This document shows positions 39,975 through 49,974 of a stretch of 64,000 nt of DNA, piece after piece (positions within the stretch are counted from its first letter, which is position 1; every line of letters starts with the position of its first letter). Origin of the DNA: Kalmanozyma brasiliensis GHG001. Lineage: Eukaryota; Basidiomycota; Ustilaginomycetes; Ustilaginales. The stretch covers positions 374,401 through 438,400 of the forward strand of contig NW_015961981.1 in assembly GCF_000497045.1 (NCBI RefSeq), written 5' to 3'. The position numbers were made by a program, and so were the translations under genes. A model generated the notes under the pieces. It had not been told where the DNA came from and made no database searches. It worked only from the letters and a program-made list of their open reading frames with translations.

Positions 39975-42089
39975 ATGGGAAGCTATCGGTTCGTGCTCGT
40001 CGAACCTGCTGCCAGGCCAGCCTATCCTCTCTTTGGCGTCCTTCCAATACCAGCGACCATCGCCACGCAGGCATTGCTCGGCATTGGTGCTCTTCTCATC
40101 ATTATTCTCGCTTTGGCAGCATACAGCGATATGCTCAAGCCAGGACTGCAATCAGTCTCGCGCCTCCATCCCTATACCCCTTCGGCTCCCTCCGACAAGG
40201 CTCAGTCATTGCGGCGGGCCCGCTCCGCTGCTCCCTCCTCCTCGCTCCATTCTTCAAGAGCTTCATCCCGGTCTTCAGCATCGACATCGAGAGCTCGCAT
40301 AGCTAATCCAAAGTACAAGGGTCTACGCAACACGGGCAACACCTGCTTCTTCAACTCAACCCTGCAGTCAATATCGTCTCTCGCGCTATACCGCAAGTAT
40401 CTCTATGTTCTGGTGGAAGAGGCAGAACGATGGGATACTCCAACACCCGTCATCGATGCACTGCTAGAGCTCGTCGAAGAGCTCGCTACACCAGGCGACC
40501 GGAACATGACGATAAACCCACAACAGCTCGTTCGTGCTCTCCAGAATCTGCCCTCCTCCTCGATACGAAGCCTCGTGGGTGCTCACCAGCAACAGGACGC
40601 GCACGAACTCTTTGCGCTTCTCAACGAGGCAGTCGATGCCGAAGCCAGAGCTATTCAGCATGAAAGACAAAAGAAGCTCGACAGCGAACAGGCTGGCTTC
40701 CGAGCGCTCATGGCGCCATCGCTGCCATGGAGCGGCTGCGGTGTGTATGCAGATCCAGCGCACGCTTCTGGTGCTCCTACATTGAACGGCACCTTCAACC
40801 CGCTCGAGATCCTTGGGATGACCGATAAATCCAACAGCACTTCCGCCGAAGCGAGCAAGATGCACTCAAGCAGCACCAGCAACACTCTCATGATCTCACC
40901 CTTCGACGCTCTCTTGGCGCAGCGCACCATCTGCCTCGATTGTGGATATTGCGAGGCGATCCGGCACTTTTCCACATCCGAGATCTCCCTGTCCGTGCCA
41001 GCGATGAACGTGAGTACTCGCACGTCCGAGATTACAGGTACATCAGCCTGCTCGTTGCAAGAATGCCTCGCGCAGTGGTCCGACTTGGAACAGGTCGATT
41101 GGATTTGCTGGAACTGCACGCTACGCAACACCTTGCAAGCTGTCAAGGAGGATCTCTCCAACAAAGGTTCCGCCACAAAGCAGAACGGAGTAGCCGCGAA
41201 CGGCTCCGCTCATGCATTGTCGAACGGCAACTTGACTCCAGCAAAGAAGAAGCGACTTGCTCAGCTCAGGTCGAAGGAAACCAAGCTGACTCGCATTCTG
41301 GAGTCTGGCTTGTCAGAGGACGAGCTCAAGCAATCTTCCGAGGATCCCGCCTCGCCCTGGTTCAACATATTGAACAACATCCAGCTCAAAAAGACGCTCA
41401 GTCGACTGTCCACGAAACAGATCATGATCTCTCGACCTCCCCGCGTGCTGACGTTGCACCTCAACCGGTCCTCGTATTCGGCCTCTTCATGGGCACCATC
41501 GAAGAACAATCGTCACGTGCTGTTTCCAGAGTATCTCGACTTGAGTGACTTCACCCTTCAGGGAAGCATCTCGCTGGACGGGAGGCAGACTATGAACTCG
41601 AATGCCATTGGCAGAGACGATGGTCCGGATGCAAAAGCGGAATCCCTCTACCGGCTGGCTGCTATTGTCGTACACTACGGCTCGCACTCATTTGGACATT
41701 ACATTGCGTTCAAGCGCGTTTCTGGGGCAGGCGAGTCAGGATACGATGGGATTGCCGACCAAGGCGCGGGGGACAGCTGGCTGCGGATCTCAGACGAAAG
41801 CGTCTCACCTGCCACCATTCAGCAGGTCAAGCAGGAGAACCCGTATATGCTCTTCTACGAGCTTATGCCGGCGAGAGCTCAGCAGGACAAGATCGAGCTT
41901 CCGGACGGGGCGGACTATGCCATGCTGCAAAAAGCGATAGCTGGGGCGATGGGCGCGAATGGACACAGTAAGACTGGAACGGACGAAGGCGCGAGTAGTG
42001 TTACCTCCTCGAGAGCGAGTCCCGGTCCGAGCTCTTTACGGATCAGGCCGAGGACGGTACATCGATGGAGCACTCCACCAGTAGCGTAG
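39975..42089 (+). CDS. Membrane-anchored ubiquitin-specific protease (Ubp1/USP30-like)
   Basis: A 704-residue deubiquitinase. A single hydrophobic span at about 28-50 (TIATQALLGIGALLIIILAL) anchors it, and a Ser/Arg-rich linker follows to about 110. The USP domain starts with the Cys box GLRNTGNTCFFNSTLQS (catalytic C124) and QQQDAHELFALLNEA. Two CxxC pairs (CLDCGYCE and WICWNC) form the usual zinc-binding finger. The His box YRLAAIVVHYGSHSFGHYIAFKR ends the domain with the catalytic His near 575, followed by SWLRISDESV and YMLFYELM. An N-terminal anchor occurs in yeast Ubp1 (ER) and USP30 (mitochondrial outer membrane); which membrane is used here is not visible. The catalytic set looks complete. 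Single exon. Confidence 0.9.
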   Translation: MGSYRFVLVEPAARPAYPLFGVLPIPATIATQALLGIGALLIIILALAAYSDMLKPGLQSVSRLHPYTPSAPSDKAQSLRRARSAAPSSSLHSSRASSRSSASTSRARIANPKYKGLRNTGNTCFFNSTLQSISSLALYRKYLYVLVEEAERWDTPTPVIDALLELVEELATPGDRNMTINPQQLVRALQNLPSSSIRSLVGAHQQQDAHELFALLNEAVDAEARAIQHERQKKLDSEQAGFRALMAPSLPWSGCGVYADPAHASGAPTLNGTFNPLEILGMTDKSNSTSAEASKMHSSSTSNTLMISPFDALLAQRTICLDCGYCEAIRHFSTSEISLSVPAMNVSTRTSEITGTSACSLQECLAQWSDLEQVDWICWNCTLRNTLQAVKEDLSNKGSATKQNGVAANGSAHALSNGNLTPAKKKRLAQLRSKETKLTRILESGLSEDELKQSSEDPASPWFNILNNIQLKKTLSRLSTKQIMISRPPRVLTLHLNRSSYSASSWAPSKNNRHVLFPEYLDLSDFTLQGSISLDGRQTMNSNAIGRDDGPDAKAESLYRLAAIVVHYGSHSFGHYIAFKRVSGAGESGYDGIADQGAGDSWLRISDESVSPATIQQVKQENPYMLFYELMPARAQQDKIELPDGADYAMLQKAIAGAMGANGHSKTGTDEGASSVTSSRASPGPSSLRIRPRTVHRWSTPPVA

Positions 42090-42743
42090 CATTTCAATTC
42101 GGGGCGGTACGGTTCCATCGCATGACAACTTGATTCAATGACAGCCCGAGCCACGCAGACTCACAAGTGTTCTTCTTGTGGCAGCGAAAGCATCTCACAT
42201 CTTCTCCCGCGGTGTATCTCTGTCTGTCGACCTTTGATGTTCTTTCCCGATTCCGCGCTCCTGTTTTGTCCGTTCCGCTCGCACGTCTCACTTTCCTTGC
42301 CCGACACCTCGCATCCCGTCTGTTTTAATCGCCGTAACGTGCCGCTCCCGTGACTCGCCGTACCATCACACGTCACACGTTCCTTGTCAGCGTCTGAGGA
42401 CCAAGGCCATAAATCGTCGAGTGACTTGCTCGAAAGCGGGACCGATGGGAATCGTGGAAAGTTTCTCCTCAAATGCAATGCCATTCAAAGCGGTCTCATA
42501 ACCGCTCTTGGGCGAGACTGCAGCAGAGGTAGAATGCCTCCTTAGACTCTCGAGACGTTGCTGGCATCGCACTGCTTCGATCCAGCGGCCGGCTCACCTC
42601 GTCACACCAGTTTGCAGCAGAGAAGCTCCTACGGATCTTCAATTTGAATGTCACACCGCGTCGACCGTGTCATGAAAGCTTTTCGCATTGAGATGCAGCA
42701 TAGTGCGAAGATGGAGCGATGTGGCGGAGAGATTCCGGGGCGT
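42090..42743. other. Convergent intergenic region after the ubiquitin protease gene
   Basis: About 650 bases between two convergent genes, holding both 3' ends. Nothing else is supported. Confidence 0.5.
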
Positions 42744-43318
42744 TTAGTCGGTCTTAGCAGCCTTTCCATCGTCGTCGTTGCCCTCGTCGTCGGCTTTCCT
42801 CTTGCTACCCGTAGCGGCATCGTCCTCCTCCTCATCCTCGTCTTCCTCTTCCTCCTCGTCTTCTCCGCCCTCAACTTCGTCTTCATCTTGCGCCTCCTCC
42901 TCGGCATCGTCGTCCACCTCGTCGTCGTTGCCCTCTACCACCGCCTCGTCGTCCTCGTCGACATCTCCCTCCTCTTCCTCCTCGTCCTCCTCGTAGTCGC
43001 CTTCCTCTTCGTCGTCGTCCTCCTCCTGCATCACCACGTTCGTGACAGATAGGATGGGCAGTAGTGGAACGGAGGGAGCACCACATGACATGCGTGAGGA
43101 AAGGGGAAGTCAGCAACCCGAATCACAGAAACAATCTAGAGGGCTTGCGGAATACGTACAAAGTCTTCATCGTCCTCATCGTCCTCGTCCTCATCGGCGA
43201 GCTCCTCGGCGGCGTTCTTCTCGGCGGTCTGCGCAGCATCGCGCTTGTTCTCCTTGACCGACGACTCGATGCCGCCCACGTCGGCGGACGAAGAGGTCTT
43301 GGCGGCGGCTCCTGTCAT
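42744..43318 (-). CDS. Prothymosin-alpha-like, extremely acidic nuclear protein (two exons)
   Basis: Spliced minus-strand gene: exon 1 43318-43160 (53 codons), intron 43159-43026 (GTACGT...GCAG), exon 2 43025-42744 (93 codons plus stop), giving 146 residues. Both joins fall between codons. The N-terminal part (MTGAAAKTSSSADVGG and SVKENKRDAAQTAEKNAAEE) is Ala/Lys-rich. The middle (about 40-120) is almost pure Asp/Glu. The end, ATGSKRKADDEGNDDD then GKAAKTD, has a basic nuclear-localisation-like KRK and a KTD tail. This order (small N-terminal TSS/K-E-K part, acidic core, ATGKR-type basic patch, KxxKTD end) is that of vertebrate prothymosin alpha. Prothymosin binds histone H1 and acts in chromatin. 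A role as an acidic histone chaperone is inferred from composition; other acidic nuclear proteins are the alternative. The gene lies downstream of LAS1 on the same strand. Confidence 0.78.
43026..43159 (-). other. Intron of the prothymosin-like gene
   Basis: A 134-base intron with donor GTACGT and acceptor GATGCAG. It joins two Asp/Glu-rich exons in phase 0; without splicing the frame stops a few codons past the donor. Confidence 0.82.
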
Positions 43319-43981
43319 TGTTACGTTATGGGTGTGTGGGGGGCGATTCCTGTGTAAGTTGGTGCGGGTTGATGTTGGTGGTACGAGGTGAAGCTAAAGG
43401 GGCGGCCTGGCGAGGTCTCTATAGCGAAAAGTGGAGTCTCCTGCTGTAGACGGCCACACAATATGCAGCGGGCATCGCTCGAAACGGCCACTGTACGCCG
43501 CGGCCCAAGTACCAGCCAGACGCGAAGATTCCCTTGCAAGCAGAGGACGACACAGATCCCGCTGTCCATTTACGCGGCCTTCGCACAGCCAAAGGCTGGT
43601 CTGAGCGCACTGGCAACGCGTCAAATTGCTGACAAGCAAAGGTCGATGAATGAGAAGAATTGCCGCTGTGCGCACTGACCTGAAATGCACCAGAACAAAA
43701 GGAGGGGCCATTTTCCAACTTCTAGCGGCTGACCTGCAGGATGATGTGCGACTTGCTGCACGCGTGCGGGTTGCATGAGCGATCGCTGGGACGCTGGCCC
43801 GATATGATTTACAACAGGGTCGCGGATCGGCGATGCGTGTATCTCGATCGTCTTCCTGTCGGAGCATACACCCCCCACCAAGACGGGGCCTTGCTCACGT
43901 TGATCACTTTCATGCGGCTCAACAGTCGAGCAGATGTACGATGGAGGAGACGTGTCCATTGACCGACGGCTTATGCTACGT
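43319..43981. other. Intergenic: prothymosin-like gene promoter and LAS1 3' end
   Basis: About 660 bases between two minus-strand genes, with overlapping short frames on both strands but no motif. No TATA box is obvious. Confidence 0.45.
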
Positions 43982-45829
43982 TCATACAACAAGATTGGGG
44001 ATCTTGCCACTGAGACAGCCGAAAGGGGTAGGTTTCCAGTCGGCCGGCGCCATGGACCAGCCCGTTGGCATCTTTTTCGCTGCTACATCAACCATTGCAG
44101 CGCCTTCGACCGCATCTATGGTCTCATTCTGAGCAGTATCGTAGCTCCTCTGACCGCTGTCACCGCTGTTCTCACCCCACTCCAGCCCCTCCATCTCAAC
44201 TAACCTCCTCTGCATGACCTCCAGCTGCGACTCGAACCCTGACTCGTCCTGCATCGGCGTCTGCACATCTTCGTCATCGGATGAAGTTGCGGTCACAAAG
44301 GCGGACACTTTGAGCACGTCCACCAGCGGTCCGATGCGCGTTTTCAGCTCGACGTTGCGCTCGCACAGGAACTCGAGGATCGATGTCGATGCGGGGAAGC
44401 GGAGCGGTAGACATAGCTCGGCGACTTCGGCGTCGGTGATGAGCGTCGTTGTGCCGCGGCTGGTGGATGCATGGGAGGTGGGAGGTGCGTGCGCGACGAG
44501 GTGGCGCAACCAGGCATCGGCTGTTTCGCGGTAGGTCGGATCGGTGTATGCGATTGTCTTCCATGCTTGGTTGTGCGGGTCGGAGTCGGCGTCGGCGGGG
44601 GCTTCCACTCCGGCGTCTACCTGCATCAATGTGTCAGACGCATCGTCGACGGGCTCCATCTCGCGCACAGCACCTTCGACGAGTTCCTCCGCGAGAATCT
44701 GGCCAAAGATTGGCCCATATGTATCGCGCATGTACCCCAGCAACGGCATCCACAAGCTTGCCAGCTCGCCCGGAAGCACCACCTCATCCTCGACCTGAAC
44801 GCGCTTCGACCTGCCCAGCGGAACCATTCCTCCCGGCTTCACCAGCTGATTCACCAATGCACCCAGCGCTGCCCGGGTACACTCATCTACGTCGTCGGGG
44901 TCCATCACCGCCGCACCCCGTACATCAATCTCCTCATCCTTACCCTTCTTGTGTGCGCTATCGATGAGCTGGGCGCCAAAGCTCGGGTCGAGCGTTCTCA
45001 TACGGTACACGAAGCCGGAGAATTGCTTGTACAGCCGGCTGAATTGGTCTTTGGACTTCTTGGCGAGACTGCGGTCGCGTGTGACCTGCTTGGCGAGGGT
45101 GCGATAGTCGGACAGTGTCTGACGCAGGTCCTGGAGTGCTTTGCGACGATCCTTCTTGCGGGTCTTCTCTGCCTCGGATTCTTTGGTCGTGACCTGGCTG
45201 GTGGAGGCTTCTGCGTCGACATCCATAGCTTCGCCTTCGTCGTTGCCGAAGCGGATGGCGTTTGGTCCTTCGAACAGCTGCGGGATCCAGAAGTGTCGTC
45301 GGAGCCATGCGAGTGCCAGCCCTGCTGCTTGCCGACACACGTTGATGCTAGGCAGCTCTTCGTGCGTGACGGCGTGTCGAATCTCGACGAACCACTGCGG
45401 TAGTCCGATGCGGGCGGCGATGGCTCCGATCGACTGCGCGAACCCGCCCGTCTGATGCGAATCGACCACACTGTTGACGAAGCGGGTCAGCGCGAGACTG
45501 TAGTTGAGCCTCACTCCGAGTTCTGCGCCGCCGCCGAGCTGCTCGAGCGCATATCGTGGGGATGAAGTGGATGCGGAGTCAGAGCCGATGCTGGAGGCTG
45601 CGATCTGCTGCATGTGCTCGTCGAGGATGACGCTTTGTACGAGGAGCGCGGTGGTCTCGACAGCAAACGGGCATGCGGATCGATTGATCCAGAGCTGGAC
45701 GGTGGAGAGGGCATCGTGACGGTCTTTTGCGGAGAAGTGCGCTTGCGAGTCGGGGTAGAGATGGCGAAAGATCTCGAGCAGTTCGGCCTGCCTCGAGTGA
45801 AGGAAGGGCGACCTCTTGGGCGGCTTCAT
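43982..45829 (-). CDS. LAS1: Las1-family pre-rRNA (ITS2) endoribonuclease
   Basis: A 615-residue nucleolar nuclease that cuts pre-rRNA at the C2 site in ITS2 together with Grc3. I took the ATG at 45829 (MKPPKRSPF); the frame is open 38 codons upstream. The N-terminal HEPN domain (about 38-170) is clear: ALSTVQLWINRSACPFAVETTAL, LNYSLALTRFVNSVVD, and IGLPQWFVEIRHAVTHEELPSI. The active-site RxxxxH is R151 to H156. A Lys/Arg/Glu-rich linker follows, then a C-terminal part with ALGALVNQLVKPGGMVP and LASLWMPLLGYM, typical of Las1 proteins, and an acidic end. Length is close to yeast Las1 (502) plus fungal inserts. The gene is divergent from the DnaJ gene and shares a 423-base promoter with it. Confidence 0.88.
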   Translation of the reverse strand: MKPPKRSPFLHSRQAELLEIFRHLYPDSQAHFSAKDRHDALSTVQLWINRSACPFAVETTALLVQSVILDEHMQQIAASSIGSDSASTSSPRYALEQLGGGAELGVRLNYSLALTRFVNSVVDSHQTGGFAQSIGAIAARIGLPQWFVEIRHAVTHEELPSINVCRQAAGLALAWLRRHFWIPQLFEGPNAIRFGNDEGEAMDVDAEASTSQVTTKESEAEKTRKKDRRKALQDLRQTLSDYRTLAKQVTRDRSLAKKSKDQFSRLYKQFSGFVYRMRTLDPSFGAQLIDSAHKKGKDEEIDVRGAAVMDPDDVDECTRAALGALVNQLVKPGGMVPLGRSKRVQVEDEVVLPGELASLWMPLLGYMRDTYGPIFGQILAEELVEGAVREMEPVDDASDTLMQVDAGVEAPADADSDPHNQAWKTIAYTDPTYRETADAWLRHLVAHAPPTSHASTSRGTTTLITDAEVAELCLPLRFPASTSILEFLCERNVELKTRIGPLVDVLKVSAFVTATSSDDEDVQTPMQDESGFESQLEVMQRRLVEMEGLEWGENSGDSGQRSYDTAQNETIDAVEGAAMVDVAAKKMPTGWSMAPADWKPTPFGCLSGKIPNLVV

Positions 45830-46252
45830 TTCGAGTATGAGTGGGTATGCAGCGCCGAAACAATGCTGCGCTCTGGGTCGTGATGGTAGAGAAGCAAGGC
45901 GTGCCTGCTGATGAAGGATGAGCTTCTTGACATGACACTTCAAGACCCTGCTTAGGTCTTCTTGGATTTCAAAAAATCGAGACCGACACTTCCGCTAGCC
46001 GAAGGAAAGAATTTCATCCCACTCAGCAGCGCAAAGCAAGCCGCCCGCCCAGCTGCAGGGGGAACGAGCTCAGCACTCACGCGACAACACCTGAAATGAT
46101 GAAGTTTTTGTTATCAAATGGCCCTGGCTTGTGGAACCTTGCTTCCTGACGACCACACCCTGTCGATTCATCTGCGAAGGATCCTCGACATACACTGACA
46201 CTCGTCAAAACCCTCCAACGGCGATACACCTGGCGCATCATTGTCGCCCACC
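45830..46252. promoter_or_regulatory. Shared divergent promoter between LAS1 and the DnaJ gene
   Basis: A 423-base interval between two divergent start codons, so both promoters and leaders lie here. An A-run (45969-45975) may be a nucleosome-free element. No TATA box is obvious. Confidence 0.55.
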
Positions 46253-47752
46253 ATGGCATCCCTCAACGTGACCTCGCGTCCAAAACAAGCCTTCATCGCC
46301 GTCTCGTGTCCATACACCACCTGTCGAGCCTCGATCGAGTACCTTCCACCGTCCGCTTCGGACCTCGCCGCTCTTCCATCCCACGAAACCTCCTTTACCG
46401 TCACATGTTGTAGCTGCAACAAGCAGTTCGAGCCGCCGAATGCGACCAAGATGGTGCGCGAGGCGCGCAAGTCTGGCGGCAAGGACGTTGCTGCACGCAA
46501 ACGCCGCATCGGTACGGACGAGAACCCGCTCGACATGGCCTACTACGACGCACTCGGCGTTCCTGCCACCGCCACGATCGAGGAGATCAAAAAGGCGTAT
46601 CGCAAGCTGGCGATCAAGCTGCATCCCGATAAGAACCCCAACAACCCCGAGGTGGAGGAGAAGTTCAAGGCGCTGGCGACGGCGTATCATGTGCTGTCGG
46701 ATCCAGAGCTGCGACACAAGTACAACGAGTTTGGAGCGAGTACGCCGGGTTTGACGCCGGAAGACGGCTTTGTCGATCCCGAGGAGGTGTTCGGCTCCCT
46801 GTTCGGTGGCGAGCGATTCGCCGATATCATCGGCACCATCTCCATCGGCAAAGACATGAAGGACGCCCTCCAGCAGGATTCCGACGATCTCGAGCGTCAA
46901 GCCAATGGCGAAAGCACAGCTGAGGGGGACAGCAGCAAAAAGCCCGAGCTGACACCCGAGCAGAAGGCAGCCAAAGAGGAGAAGGAGCGCAAGCAAACCG
47001 CCGAGCGCGAAAAGCAGCGCGCCGAACGCGTCGCCAAGCTCGTCGAGAAGCTGGTGCGCAAGCTCAGCATCTACACGGAGAGCGTGCGCCACGCGCACGA
47101 TCCGGCGCTCGAGCGCGAGGTCGAAAAGAGCTTCCGCGAGATCACGCGGTTGGAGGCGGAAGAGTTGAAGCACGAGTCGTACGGCGTCGAGCTGCTCAAT
47201 GCTGTTGGCTTCGTGTACAGCGCCAAGAGCAAACACTACCTCGCCAGCACGGGACTGTTCGGGTCGTTTGGAGGGGTGTTCCATTCGGCTGCCTCGAGCA
47301 TCCATGTCGTCCGCGAGACCGTGTCAACGGTTAGGGCGGCACTCGAGTTGAAAAAGGTGTTTGAGGAGCTGGCCAAGGCTGAGGAGGCAGGCATTACGGT
47401 GGACAGGAAGCGCGAGCTCGAAGAGCAAGCGGCCGAGAAGGGCATGCGCGCGTTGTTCAAGGGCGCAAAGTTGGAGGTGGAGAGCGTCATCAGGGAGGTG
47501 AGCGAGGCCGTGTTGTACGATACCCAAATCGGCAAGGAGACGCAGAGGCTACGGGCGCAGGCGTTGGGCATTGTCGGCGAGATCTACATGGGCGTCAAGA
47601 AGGACAAGGAGGATGCGGCGCCGGCCGTGGGCGCGGGAGAGAGCGAGGCCAATGCGGCCGGTGGTGACGAATTTGTCAAGGTCGACACCAAGGCGTCCAA
47701 GGAAAGGGATCAGAAGCAGCAGAATGGCCAAGAGCCTCCACAACCGTGGTGA
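46253..47752 (+). CDS. DnaJ co-chaperone (Caj1/Djp1-like) with N-terminal Cys-rich extension
   Basis: A 499-residue J-domain protein. The ATG at 46253 (CACCATGG) has a good context. The J domain is at about 95-161, with [22 protein letters not shown] and the HPD motif at 124-126 ([11 protein letters not shown]). It is followed by [17 protein letters not shown] and a long charged helical stretch, and by a C-terminal DnaJ-X-like region (about 310-440). Caj1 and Djp1 of yeast share this order; Djp1 acts in peroxisomal and mitochondrial protein import. The first 90 residues are unusual: CPYTTC (19-24) and TCCSC (51-55) form a possible zinc-binding pair that reads like an AN1- or RING-type fragment. 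There is no signal peptide, membrane span or CAAX end. Cytosolic action as an Hsp70 partner is the family expectation. Confidence 0.88.
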   Translation: MASLNVTSRPKQAFIAVSCPYTTCRASIEYLPPSASDLAALPSHETSFTVTCCSCNKQFEPPNATKMVREARKSGGKDVAARKRRIGTDENPLDMAYYDALGVPATATIEEIKKAYRKLAIKLHPDKNPNNPEVEEKFKALATAYHVLSDPELRHKYNEFGASTPGLTPEDGFVDPEEVFGSLFGGERFADIIGTISIGKDMKDALQQDSDDLERQANGESTAEGDSSKKPELTPEQKAAKEEKERKQTAEREKQRAERVAKLVEKLVRKLSIYTESVRHAHDPALEREVEKSFREITRLEAEELKHESYGVELLNAVGFVYSAKSKHYLASTGLFGSFGGVFHSAASSIHVVRETVSTVRAALELKKVFEELAKAEEAGITVDRKRELEEQAAEKGMRALFKGAKLEVESVIREVSEAVLYDTQIGKETQRLRAQALGIVGEIYMGVKKDKEDAAPAVGAGESEANAAGGDEFVKVDTKASKERDQKQQNGQEPPQPW

Positions 47753-48294
47753 TCTCGCTCCTCTCACCTTGGCAATATATCATTTTTGCATCATCACAAC
47801 AAAGTGAGGGTTGACCAAAAGGGAGACCAGGGGTGACGAACGTGAGAAGAGCTACAAAGACTGAGATCAACATCACGAGTGACAACAGCCGTGTTGAAGG
47901 CAATGAAACGGGTGCGGATGGCAAGTAGAGACTCACAAAAGATGGGCAGGACATCACATGCTGGCGATAAGAAGGTAAAAAGGAAGTCACAACTGAAAGA
48001 GGAGGCCCGCGATCATCGTGGAAGGTGATGAGACGAACACGAACAGCAAGCCCGACGCCAAAGGCGAGAAGCGCTTCTTCTCGCTTGAACAGACACTCCT
48101 GTGACCATCTCGCGCACTTCGCAGCTTTTTGCAGACAGACGACACACTCCGACATACAGTACCACTTGAGCATTCAGGACCTGGCGACACACACACTTGC
48201 AGCGACGACAAACAAATGCATTCACATAACTGGAGCATGATAAAGAAAGGGGTATGATGATCATAACGAAAACGAAACGGAAATGTCCTTTGTT
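47753..48294. other. Convergent intergenic region between DnaJ and MGNC-protein genes
   Basis: About 540 bases, 3' ends of two convergent genes. Nothing else is supported. Confidence 0.5.
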
Positions 48295-49974
48295 TCAAGC
48301 CCGCGTAGAGCTGGGCTGGGCGTTATCAAACTGCATCTCGGGCACGTACCCTTTGGGCGGGTGTGTTGAGGAGAGATGCGGGCTTTCTGGTGGCGTAGGG
48401 ACTGCGCTCGATGTGTGCGAGTAGAACCCAGGCGAAGGAGGGGCCAACATCGGCATCGATGGCAGGAAGGGCATGCCCATTTGGGGTGCAAAGTAGGGCA
48501 TGGGCACTTGGAGTGCTCCAGCCGCAGGGTTGAACATCATCGACTGGCTTGTAGGTGGCCACATCGGGAGACCCATCGGAGGCATGACGGGTGACATTTG
48601 CGGAGGTGTGCCAAAACCTGTCATGGGCATTCCTGGCATCACAGGCATGCCGGGCATGCCTGGCAGCCCCACCATCGAGGGTGAAGCAGGGAAGCCCGAG
48701 CCATGACCCCAGGTGCCCATCGAGGGCGAAGTCATCATGCCGCCACCTGAACTCATGATCGAATCACGATGCGTGTTTCGGGTTTGACCCGATCGCGACT
48801 TGACCGAGTTGAAGCGTGCGTCATTAGCACTCGGCAGTTCCGCAAGCCACTCGGCAGGGGCCTCGCTGCGTCTGCGAGAAGGTCGCGATGAACGAGCGGT
48901 ACCGTCGAGCAGGGTGCTAGTGCGACGATCGGCTGCGCTCATCGTAGCATACGCAGCGGTGGCATCAGAGTTCGTGCGCGCCCGCCCTGCCGTACGGATC
49001 TCCGACATGGACTGACGTTGCATGCGATTGCCAGGATTGAGCGGAGACGAGGGCGACTGCGGCTGCTTCGCTTGTGGTGGAAGCGACATGCGCACCGAGC
49101 CTGTTGGCGATGGGAACGAGTCGGTCTCTGCCGATCGATTGAGGATCGGTCGCACCATGGTGCCGACTTCAGACCCAGACGCCGATGGAGCGGTGGACAA
49201 GTGGATGAGCGGAGGACGAGCAACGCTCATCCTCTGACTCTGGCGGATACTAGCTGGAACGCGTGATACATTGTTCTCGGTATTGCCCTTGGTCATGACG
49301 CCCATCTCGTTGACGGCATCCGACTCCTCGATGGATTGACTGCGCTGACTGAGTGTGGCAGCAGAGACCAGCGTCATCTGAGACTGGGTCTCTTGACCTG
49401 CCGAGTCGGTCTTGCGCATGCTAGCAGCTGGACTGGCGGCGCTGCCTGCCAAGGTCTCGCTGGTAGTGTTGGTGGTCTGCGTCTCCATCTGCTGCGATTG
49501 CGGGGGCACAAAGTCAATGTGACGACCCAAGAGACGCGCGAGCTGCTGCGAGTTGTTGGCGCGGCCATCGTATTTGGGTCTTGCGTGGATGAGAAGCTTG
49601 CTGGCTTCCAAGATTTCGTCGTCTTTCCAGAGAGTCCATCCGATGGCGACACGACGGGTGATGCCCTTCCAGTACGGGCTGGAGGTGGGGTGTATATGCG
49701 AGACGAGTTTGCCGCCCTCGACTGTGATGTCGATGATGCTGGGTTCGGCCTTGACGCCCGTTTGCGGATCGACCTTGAGAGCCCAGTGTTCCGTTTCCAG
49801 ACCGCGATTGCGCATGGCTGCTTTGAGACCATCTGCATCGATGCCGACGAGGTCGAGAGGTACATCCTTGGCATCGACGGGGGTCGAGACGAGCCAGACT
49901 CGCCTTGCTTCGGGATGAGGAGCCGGGTTGACCTCCTCGACCACCACGGCCTTGGACGACATGCAATTTCCCAT
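48295..49974 (-). CDS. Predicted N-myristoylated protein with LRAT/NlpC-like N-terminal region; function unknown
   Basis: A 559-residue protein beginning MGNCMSSK, which fits N-myristoylation of Gly2 and palmitoylation of Cys4, so membrane attachment is likely. Residues about 25-155 are ordered: RRVWLVSTPVD, ETEHWALKVDPQTG, ISHIHPTSSPYW-like beta region, GWTLWKDDEILEASKLLI and YDGRANNSQQLARLLGR. The order HWALxV, then a tryptophan-rich strand, then a helix ending in N-[CS]-Q, resembles the LRAT/NlpC papain-like fold in fungal proteins. There a Cys sits where this protein has Ser (S142), while His63 is kept. Residues 160-559 are Ser/Thr/Pro/Gln-rich and end in a Met/Pro-rich part (PGMPGMPVMPGMPM). 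The fold call is my inference and no homologue is confirmed. Confidence 0.6.
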   Translation of the reverse strand: MGNCMSSKAVVVEEVNPAPHPEARRVWLVSTPVDAKDVPLDLVGIDADGLKAAMRNRGLETEHWALKVDPQTGVKAEPSIIDITVEGGKLVSHIHPTSSPYWKGITRRVAIGWTLWKDDEILEASKLLIHARPKYDGRANNSQQLARLLGRHIDFVPPQSQQMETQTTNTTSETLAGSAASPAASMRKTDSAGQETQSQMTLVSAATLSQRSQSIEESDAVNEMGVMTKGNTENNVSRVPASIRQSQRMSVARPPLIHLSTAPSASGSEVGTMVRPILNRSAETDSFPSPTGSVRMSLPPQAKQPQSPSSPLNPGNRMQRQSMSEIRTAGRARTNSDATAAYATMSAADRRTSTLLDGTARSSRPSRRRSEAPAEWLAELPSANDARFNSVKSRSGQTRNTHRDSIMSSGGGMMTSPSMGTWGHGSGFPASPSMVGLPGMPGMPVMPGMPMTGFGTPPQMSPVMPPMGLPMWPPTSQSMMFNPAAGALQVPMPYFAPQMGMPFLPSMPMLAPPSPGFYSHTSSAVPTPPESPHLSSTHPPKGYVPEMQFDNAQPSSTRA

